Assembly: GCA_001599755.1 (NCBI GenBank)
Contig: BCHX01000007.1
Coordinates: 2,170,001 to 2,234,000 of the forward strand
Direction of reading: 5' to 3'
Source: Gliomastix tumulicola
Lineage: Eukaryota; Ascomycota; Sordariomycetes; Hypocreales; Bionectriaceae
Length of the DNA stretch: 64,000 nucleotides
Of this stretch, positions 56,712 to 64,000 are shown piece by piece. The notes below the pieces were generated by a model that saw only the letters and a program-made list of their open reading frames with translations, was not told the DNA's origin and ran no database searches. Numbering within the stretch: position 1 is the first letter of the stretch; the number at the start of each line of letters is the position of its first letter. The position numbers and the translations under genes are program-made.

Positions 56712-57072
56712 GGTGCGATACTTACAGAATATTTGGGAATTAGCATGACACTTATCCTTCTATTTCGGGAAATACCTCTCCGTGTCATCATGCTGAGCGT
56801 TATGGCTGTGGCGCCGCCAAGCAAACGGTCATCCACAGAGGCGTAAGCGTTATGCCTCAGCGTTATGCTCGCCCGTTAAGTTATGACGGGAGCCCTTTGT
56901 TCTTGCACTGCATGCGCCAGTGATTTCACATTATTTAAGAGCCCGTAGATCCTGTCCTGGTCTTTGTTCCATCTTGCTCTATATTTCATCACTCCCTGCA
57001 CTGCACCTCGCCTTATCACCCACCAAGCAATTTATCACCACCGTCTGAGCCATCTACCAACACAAGATCATC
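56712..57072. other. Intergenic
   Basis: 361 bp. Includes the likely promoter of the small gene. Nothing else seen. Confidence 0.55.
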
Positions 57073-57564
57073 ATGTCTTCAATCAACAGCCAAGATCCCC
57101 TTCTCGCCAAGAAAGGCGCCACCTCATCCCCAGCGCCACAAACTTCCAAGCTTGCCCCCCGAGGCTCATACATCATCCCCATCCTCGCTGGCGTCCGCAC
57201 CGCCATGGGCGTCAGCCTCCTCGCCGCGCCACAGCTCCTCTGCCGCCTCATGCAGTTCAGCCCCCAGGCAGCCGCCAGCAGCACCATCCTCACGCGCATG
57301 AGCGGCTCCCGCGAGGTCGGACTCGGCCTCGTCACGTGGTTTGCCTACTGCCACCACACGCGCGATACACCCGGCAATGCAGCGGCTCGAGATCTGCTCT
57401 ACAAGGTCCTGCTCTGGGGGAATCTCATCGTCGATGGATCGGATGCTGTTGGGTCTCTCATTGCGCTCCTGACGAGCCCCGAGGAAGCTAGCACGGGTGC
57501 GTTGCTCGCTCCAGCTGGGCTCTTCGCTGTGGTCTTGGGCCTCTTGGGCCTCACGAGTGTTTAG
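57073..57564 (+). CDS. Small membrane protein of unknown function (possibly DUF4267-like)
   Basis: Single exon, 163 aa, start context ATCATCATGTC. Three or four hydrophobic helices are visible: YIIPILAGVRTAMGVSLLAA, the GLGLVTWFAYCHH segment, LLWGNLIVDGSDAVGSLIALL and LLAPAGLFAVVLGLLGL. The pattern of short helices with Arg/Gly (SREVGLGL) recalls fungal DUF4267 proteins, but I am not certain. No enzyme motif. Convergent with the MFSD1-like gene downstream. Confidence 0.75.
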   Translation: MSSINSQDPLLAKKGATSSPAPQTSKLAPRGSYIIPILAGVRTAMGVSLLAAPQLLCRLMQFSPQAAASSTILTRMSGSREVGLGLVTWFAYCHHTRDTPGNAAARDLLYKVLLWGNLIVDGSDAVGSLIALLTSPEEASTGALLAPAGLFAVVLGLLGLTSV

Positions 57565-57886
57565 AAGCACCTTTTTGGTACCCGATGCACTCTGGGGAAG
57601 TGCGAAATATTGTACAAAATAATGCGTGGTAGTAGCGGAATAGACGACTTTGTCAGTGCCTCAATTCATAAGGTCATTCTATGTTCGACGCCGATGGTTT
57701 GCGTATGTACAACTATCATCGTAGACTTCTTTTGAACCACCTGGGAGGTTGGAGTTGAGGGATTGTGGTGTTGTTCATGACGAGAAAGAAAGAAAGCTGG
57801 ATATTTTCCAATCATCCATTCATTCCCGTGGCCCCAGGGCTTACTCCCATCTTTTTGTGCTCCCCGTATATCTTTTGTCGTCTCCT
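57565..57886. other. Convergent intergenic gap
   Basis: 322 bp between two stop codons, presumably two 3' UTRs. Nothing else seen. Confidence 0.6.
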
Positions 57887-59880
57887 TTACAGAGTGTATC
57901 GAACGAAAAGAACCCATCCGATCACAATCATGGCCAGGGCAAGTACAAGACCAAAGATCGTGAAGCCGCGAGATGGCTTTCGTCCAATAGGCTCCTCGAG
58001 CTTCCCTTCCTGTTCAAGGACAAGGCGCTTCTTCTCGCTCATAGTCAGAATGCCTGCCAGATACCTGTATTGAAACATGCGGTTAGTCACTGGATCTGAA
58101 CAAAAAAAAGGAAAAGAAAAAAAAGAAAAAAAAAGAAATTTGTGACGAGCACGTGCGAACCTTCTGTCAAGAACTCCGTAAAACAGGCCCAGGGCGAACT
58201 CGAGGCCCTTCACAGCCACGAAGAAGGCGATGACCCGCTCGTATGTGTTGCCAGGCGTGATATCCTGGAGTCTGCCAGCAATCATTTCGACGATGACACT
58301 TCCGCTGTTATTGAACACCTTCCAGATACCAAAGACAAGGCCCAGCTCAATCTGGTCAGGGACCATGAGTGGGATGGAGGCAAGGAAAGGCAGAGCATTC
58401 ATGGTAGATGCCACGGAGGCAATGACCATTGATCCTAGTGCGTTTGTCTTGGTAAATCCGATGAGGCAGTACACCAGGATCCAGATGGCTGACGTGATAC
58501 TCACGAACACCATACGGTACCCGAAGTAGTCGAAAGAGATGCCGATGAGGGGAGCACAGACGACCGGAATCACCTGCTGCACAGCAGAGGTATAGCCAGC
58601 CAGCTGCTCCGTGGAGCCACGCGTCTGTGTGATGATGTCGGCGTTGAGGCCATTGAAGCCGCCGACGGTACCCGCCTGTAGGATCTGGGTGCAGACGACG
58701 AGCCAGAAGAAGCGCGGGATGCGGAGGATCGTTCTCCAGTCAGGGACGAAGTCGCTACGTCTGGAAGCGACTGCACCTCCAGCACTGACGGTCTCGGATT
58801 CTGCTGCTTCCTGCTGTTGCCTGGCATCCTTCTGTTTCTGCAGACCTGTCGGCATGCGAGTCCACTCCGGTCGGCTCCATACCCACCAGACGTAGAAGAT
58901 GTTCTGGAGCACGTTGGCGAAGCAGACGATGGCGGGAATCCAGAGAGCCCAGCCCCAGAAGTCGGTGGCGTCTCTCATGGGAATAGCAGTGGCCTTTGCC
59001 ATCAAGACGATGAGCTTTCCTGGATAGTGCAAGTATTAGAATAGTGCCACGATTCAAAGTCTGTTCATTTATCTTGTAATTATTTGGAGACATACCAACT
59101 GCCAGATCGAGGCCGTAGACAAGACCAAGTCCTTTGTGCTGAAACCAATGAGCCAGAATCTAGTCAAATGTTAGTGAAACTTGGCGAAACATAGATCTAC
59201 CACGGGTCAGAGCCAACCTTGGATGTACACGTCTCGATGATCGTGCTTCCGAAGCCCATGACGACTCGGCCGCCGACAACGAGACCGAAGGAGTCTTCGT
59301 TGGAGCCGGCCGCTGATATGATCGCGCCGATGAATATCATTATCGAGCAAGCCATCGAGCCCCTAAGTGAATGAGGTGAGTTAGTACAGTGAGAACATGA
59401 GATGAGCGCGGCAGGCTCTTGAGTATGATCAAGTAGAAAAAGAATTAGAACTTACCACTCGACGCCATAGTAATCGAGAGCAGAACCACCAACAATAGGG
59501 AGAATCGTGTTGACCAGTGACGTAGCGGAAGAAATCGCTCCATACTAAAATGCACTGAGCATTAGCTTTGAAGTGCGTACATGCTGAGAAGATGATGGAC
59601 AGGCTCAATATACCTGGGCATTGGTGATATCAAGCTGCTTCCTGAGGGTGCCTTTCAAGGGCCCAAGAGTGTTCTCAGAGAAGGACGACCCCCAAGACAG
59701 AGCAAGACCGCAGGCGAGTGCGGTCAGTTTCCAAGTCAAAGGGAAGTCTCGAGGCTTGTCTGACTCGGCCGTAGGCTGGGCAGTCACGTCTGCCACAGCT
59801 TTCTCGTCGGGCTCAGAGCGAGGAGGGGTGATGACGTTGCCCTCTACTGGGGACATCTCGGCGCGAGGAGTGGCAGCCAT
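57887..59880 (-). CDS. MFS carrier resembling lysosomal dipeptide transporter MFSD1
   Basis: Six exons (59880-59614, 59544-59456, 59362-59218, 59159-59096, 59019-58161, 58064-57887) code for 533 aa. The introns are 69, 93, 58, 76 and 96 nt and close in frame. The last intron has a long T-rich tract and no stop in frame, so a read-through frame wrongly adds FARARHKF and a Phe-rich stretch. Twelve TM helices. Features typical of the MFSD1-like group: ENTLGPLKGTLRKQLDITNAQYGAISSATSLVNTILPIVGG, LVVGGRVVMGFGSTIIETCTSKILAHWFQHKGLGLVYGLDLAVG. The substrate in fungi is unknown; vacuolar or endosomal localisation is likely by analogy. Confidence 0.87.
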
Positions 59881-60385
59881 TGAGTTCAAAATGCAGCTTC
59901 GCCTTTGATCTGAAAGCACCTGAGAGAAGACGACTGCTTGGGCACGAACATGCAGCGAACGACGAGGGGCATCATGGCCTTTTTCAAGTTGGAAAATTAT
60001 CTGATGAATCTTATCATAGGATCTGATAGAAATTCTGCCAAGTCCAAAGGCCGATGCCGCATTTTGGACAGTATCCACAGATGCCACTAACCAGCCGAAT
60101 ATTACAGTGATACACCAGGGTACCATACCCTTGAGCGTGCTTGAGGCTAGTTGGGACCCATGGGGTCGGTTTCGGGGCTTGACCGTGGTGAGAGAGGGGT
60201 GTGTTGTGGAAGTATGTACTCGTAGGTACACGGGCTTCGGGATCACCTACCATTTTAGAGCGTGTTTGGGGCCACGAGGGTACGGATGAATCTTGGCCCG
60301 TGCGGTTGTGACATTATGATTCTGTCTGCTAATCAGCCATGGCCTGATTTATCTCTCACCTTTCCTCCCCTCCCCTTTGTCTCCA
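59881..60385. other. Intergenic between two minus-strand genes
   Basis: 505 bp. Promoter of the MFSD1-like gene and 3' UTR of the ferric reductase. Nothing else seen. Confidence 0.55.
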
Positions 60386-62239
60386 TCACGAACCGAAATT
60401 CTCGGCGTGGACATCTACCTTGTACCCCGTCTGGTCCCAGAGACTCTGGGCGGCATCCTTGACGGCGTCTGTTAGCGGTGTTGGCCCGCACGTCGCAACA
60501 AGGACCCTCTGGCGGCGGCCCTCAGTTGCCTCTACCGCCTCCCGAATCACGGCTTCCACGTTCATCTTTTCCCACCTGACTTTTTCGCAATACGCCGCCC
60601 CGCTCAGGAGGTCGTCGACGTTGCAACTCTGCAAGGTCTCGTGGATGCCAGACTTTGTCCTTGGCATCGCAACGCCCAGGTCATTCTGGGTGTCCTCCTC
60701 GGCGCAAATGCCATGTTCCACTGCGCTGACCCGCTGTGCGTTTGGCGGTGGCCCCTCTGTCACGTACACCTGGACGTTTATTCCAGCCGCGGCAGCCATG
60801 ATATCATTTAGATGCTCATGGAACCAAAAGAGATGTTCTAGGTAACAATGACTGTGATGAGCAAAACTGCCAAAATGGACCATTGCCAGTGTTGGCTTAC
60901 CTGTGCGCTTTACAGCCCATATGAAGTCAATGGCCTGCAAAGATATTCTGCTTGAATGGTTCAAAATCCGATTCATGAGACCGAAAGTGAAGGCCCCTCC
61001 GCTGCCTCCAGCCACGAGGACCACCTTGTCATAGCCTGCAGTGTCTGGGATGGATCCGTATGGCCCGTCAAGGAAGACCCGAGAGATGCAGATGCCCGGA
61101 TGACTGGTCGCAAGTCCGAAAAGATCTTTCGTAAAGCCCCTGTATGACTTTGCCACAAATTCCAAGCCGTCGGGGCCTCTGCTGACCACGGTGAATGGGT
61201 GGGCATGGAACAGGCGAAGCCGCGGGATCCATAGGTAGCAGTGTGTTCCAGGAAGAACCAGTCCTTTGGAGGGCTTCTTGACAAGCAGTCGAGTCCCTCC
61301 ATCTGGGAGCGGATGAAGTATGACCTGGTTGTTGATGGCAGTGTAGGAGCTTCGTACGGCCCTGATGGACCGGTCTGTTGCCCAGATGCACGCGATGCAC
61401 AGGACTACCACTGGGAGTTTCTTGGCCCAGTCAGGCCTGTGCAGTCCAGTCAGGACCAGTGCAGCCACGAATCCGGCAATGTGGCTGAGATAGAAGAGCG
61501 AGTAGTTTCGACCTCGGAATGTCCCCAGGAGCAAGACAATCATGGCAACACCAGAGCCGATGCCTTCAATGTTGCCGGGCTCTACGAGAGTCTCCCAGCG
61601 GTCCTGGACGCCAAAGTGTATCGTGTAGAGGATGGCGTGTGCTAGAACTAGAATGCCTGCTGCATAGCCAACAATTCGGTGCAGCACGTTTACTTCGGCA
61701 TGAGATGTTGCCGTCAGAAATGACAGAGGTGTATTCTTCATGCTCAAGAAAACGCACAGTGCCATATTGGCAGCACCCAGCCTGAGGAATCTCAATAAGT
61801 CACAGCATGAGACACTGGAGGAGGAGGAGCGACTTACCAGCCACATCTAGAGGCGTAGTGATTTATCTTTCGTGAGGCGAGGATAGTAGTGCAAAGCGTG
61901 ATGTTGCCTACAGTAAAGACTGCTACCAGAAGGATGAGCCCGAATGACGGCTGGCCAAGCCATGTCCAGCGCGTCCGCCTGTTCAGTTTTCTGTAGACCC
62001 TTGAGCTTAGTATAACATATATTTATCACAATCTGCAAGTCTGAAGCCTCATACCGGAGAAGAACAGGCCCGATATCGAAAGACCGACCCTTCACTTGCC
62101 GACCGTCGCGAGAGGAGTGAAGCTGGTGAACTGCCACAACAAGAAGGATGAGCCCGATGAGAAAGGCAGCATAAATGATGAGAGCCTGCTCATTTTTCAG
62201 CTGCTTTGCGCTCGGCGGTCTGGAGATATGCTCGCTCAT
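60386..62239 (-). CDS. FRE-type ferric reductase / NADPH-oxidase-fold membrane protein
   Basis: Three exons (62239-62055, 61999-61838, 61781-60386) code for 580 aa; introns are 62000-62054 and 61782-61837. Splicing restores SRCGWLGAANMALCVFLSMKN, a hallmark of fungal FRE proteins. Several TM helices with haem-ligand histidines (HRIVGYAAGILVLAHAILY; LFYLSHIAGFVAALVLTGLHRPDW), an FAD-binding HPFT motif, and the NADPH-binding motif VLVAGGSGGAFTFGL near residue 330, ending with VLVATCGPTPLTDAV. It would move electrons from NADPH across the membrane to ferric iron or another acceptor. No CFEM or siderophore gene is adjacent, so iron reduction is inferred. Confidence 0.9.
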
Positions 62240-63031
62240 TCTGGTAGAGAGGCTTGTTCACAGCGTCTGCATGGTCTCACTATGCTCTCCCTCCCTCACT
62301 ACGTACGCACTCGATGTCAACGAACTCTACGGACTACTACATCCAAGCGGCGGTTGGTACGGATTACGGAGCCCTGAGGGAACGGATGGGTCTGATTGAT
62401 AAAAATTTGATTGATAAATTTGATCGATAAGATAACTGGGAGCCCCTGTTTGGCTCGGCATCACCATGTGGACAACATGAGAGGCATTTTTTTTTAAAGC
62501 TGTTCTTGACTACAGACACACCGTTGATATCTTGTACTGGTGGAATGTTGTCTGTAAAACAAGAAAAGATCCAATATTATCAGCAAGGATCCATCCTTGG
62601 CCTGGGTCGGCTTCGGAAGGACGCGGTGAAAAGTGTCAGCTGGTGCCCGTTAGACTCGCGCTGCCAAGCAACGATCTACTGGAGAGAGAGGGGCACCTGG
62701 TGCGCAGGGTCTCTACGGCTGCATATTCCCTCACGGTGAGAGAAAAGTCTGCATATGAACCCTGCGCAGGGCGGCCAGGATGCAGTCCACTCTTCAGTCC
62801 ACAACGTGAGAGATCGAACCCCTGTTGTCACGACATCGACGAGCAGTGTAGCTGATCTGATAGATAAGATTAAAAAAAAATTGGCAGCGGCCTCACGGTC
62901 CGATCTTCGGCATTGAAGGTGAGTATCGTGAGTGTTAAATCGAATGGGTGGTCCCCCCGATCCCCCCTAATTCGCTCCTCCTCTTTCAGCGTCATGCGTT
63001 TGACACTGGCAAATCACTTCGTTGGGGCGTC
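62240..63031. other. Divergent intergenic region with a short inverted repeat
   Basis: 792 bp between the FRE and ZIFL-like start codons. A 10-bp perfect inverted repeat (62701-62710 and 62759-62768) with a 48-bp loop lies here. No gene or tRNA supported. Confidence 0.5.
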
Positions 63032-64000
63032 ATGAGTTCCTCACGATCGGACTCACCGACTGAGCCGAGCCCGCCATCAGACCAGTCGACGCCTCTTCTT
63101 CAAGAAGACAGGCAGCTGCGCTATGAGAGTCCTCCTCCTCCCCCGCCTGACCCTGAGGAGGCTGTCTCTTGGTCGTCCCTTCCCAAGAAGGGGCAGCTGG
63201 CCGTGATCGTCTTCGCCCGCCTGGCCGAGCCCCTGAGCGAACGCTCACTTACATCGTATCTGTTCTACCAACTGCGATGGCTCGGACCTGATCTGAGCAC
63301 TGCAGAGATTGCAGCACAGACCGGATACCTCACGGCCATGTTTGCCGCCGCTCAGTGCGTCACCTCGATGTGGTGGGGGCATGCGGCAGACAATCCTCTC
63401 CTCGGCCGCAAGCGCGTCCTGGTGATTGGACTCACGGGATCATGCGTGTCTGCGCTTGGTATGGGCTTCTCAACCTCGATCTATGCCGTTTTCTTCTTCA
63501 GATTTCTCGCAGGGGCCCTCAATGGGAACGTCGGCGTTCTCAGGACCATGATCTCCGAAGTTGTCGATGACAGACGGTTTGTACTCTCGAGATCCTTTAG
63601 ACCGTCAGCACCGAACGCTTACTGTGATGATAGCTACCAATCGCGGGCCTTTTTGCTGCTGCCCATGTGCTTCAACGTCGGCGTGATCATCGGGCCACTG
63701 CTTAGTGGCTTCCTCGCTGATCCAATCCATTCTCTACCCAGCTTGTTTGGGCCTGGGTCAGTATTTGGAGGGCGTGACGGCGTGAGCTGGATGGCTACTT
63801 TTCCGTACGCACTCCCAAATGTCTTCTTCGCCATTGTTCTGGGGATTGCTGCTTTGGCAATTATCCTCGGTCTGGACGAGACACATCCACAGCTGCGACA
63901 CCAGCCAGATCGCGGGAGGCAGCTCGGGAAGATCTTCTCATCCAGGCTATTCCGACGTGGATCAACGGGCTTTGCGTACCAACCACTACGCAGCTCAGAT
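63032..64000 (+). CDS. ZIFL-type MFS transporter (partial, cut by window end)
   Basis: Exon 1 is 63032-63576 and exon 2 starts at 63634 and runs past the window edge. The 57-nt intron (63577-63633) is in frame and stop-free, so the frame is open from the ATG to the end of the window. An N-terminal cytosolic tail rich in Ser and Pro (TPLLQEDRQLRYESPPP) precedes TM1. The N-terminal half includes IVFARLAEPLSERSLTSYLF, SMWWGHAADNPLLGRKRVLV, FRFLAGALNGNVGVLRTMISEV and LLLPMCFNVGVIIGPLLSGF, as in fungal zinc-induced-facilitator-like/YCR023C-type drug:proton antiporter relatives. The C-terminal half lies outside the window. Confidence 0.88.
   Translation, partial: MSSSRSDSPTEPSPPSDQSTPLLQEDRQLRYESPPPPPPDPEEAVSWSSLPKKGQLAVIVFARLAEPLSERSLTSYLFYQLRWLGPDLSTAEIAAQTGYLTAMFAAAQCVTSMWWGHAADNPLLGRKRVLVIGLTGSCVSALGMGFSTSIYAVFFFRFLAGALNGNVGVLRTMISEVVDDRRFVLSRSFRPSAPNAYCDDSYQSRAFLLLPMCFNVGVIIGPLLSGFLADPIHSLPSLFGPGSVFGGRDGVSWMATFPYALPNVFFAIVLGIAALAIILGLDETHPQLRHQPDRGRQLGKIFSSRLFRRGSTGFAYQPLRSSD

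Noticed and set aside
62780..62850. tRNA-like B-box (GGTTCGATC on the minus strand)
   Set aside because: No matching A-box or acceptor stem could be folded, and T-stem pairing is poor.
1..64000. CRISPR array, insertion sequence or bacterial operon
   Set aside because: No regularly spaced direct repeats, no transposase or terminal repeats, and intron-containing genes throughout show a fungal nuclear genome.

Overview
The window looks like a chromosomal segment of a filamentous ascomycete (Pezizomycotina, most likely Sordariomycetes; inferred). The evidence is about one protein gene per 2.3 kb, GC-rich exons, many short introns (50-96 nt, GT...CTNAY...AG), and families typical of such fungi: DUF3425 bZIP, Zn2Cys6 regulators, UstYa/DUF3328, Pth11-type rhodopsin-domain proteins, ArAE/DUF2421 exporters and many MFS carriers. 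I recognise 28 protein genes. Two run off the window edges and most needed splice reconstruction. Intron phases close in frame for nearly all models. I saw no rRNA, convincing tRNA, CRISPR array or transposon.

Layout: 1-5 kb holds the tail of an unknown gene, a bZIP regulator, an SDR and a sugar transporter. The sugar transporter is divergent from a GH1 beta-glucosidase (5.7-7.2 kb). Next come a large aromatic-acid/fusaric-acid-type exporter, a Zn2Cys6 regulator, a small UPF0303 protein and an UNC93-like carrier (7.9-16.1 kb). After a 2.3-kb gene-poor gap come a GH105 hydrolase and an ACS-family (Dal5-like) carrier (18.4-22.6 kb).

The most interesting part is 22.9-26.6 kb. A 158-aa secretory precursor carries three tyrosine-rich cassettes separated by Lys-Arg sites and X-Ala/X-Pro dipeptide spacers. 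About 2 kb away is a UstYa-like DUF3328 protein with both HxxHC motifs. Together they look like a minimal, apparently undescribed dikaritin-type (UstY) RiPP locus, flanked by a carrier that could export or import.

Further right are a GH18 chitinase, a GH31 alpha-glucosidase, a sulfatase divergent from an MFS carrier, a secreted alpha/beta-hydrolase, a Zn-cluster-like regulator divergent from an alpha-glucoside-type permease, and a Gfo/Idh/MocA oxidoreductase (27.6-45.5 kb). A 1553-aa protein combines an N-terminal zinc-finger-like motif with a C-terminal nucleoside-phosphorylase fold (45.6-50.5 kb). The right end holds a GMC oxidoreductase, a rhodopsin-domain membrane protein, a small membrane protein, an MFSD1-like carrier, an FRE-type ferric reductase and a ZIFL-type MFS gene cut by the window edge.

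The region is rich in secreted glycan-attacking enzymes (GH1, GH105, GH18, GH31, sulfatase) and in transport (seven MFS carriers plus one ArAE exporter). This fits a plant-associated or saprotrophic accessory region. All functions are inferred from sequence features read by eye.
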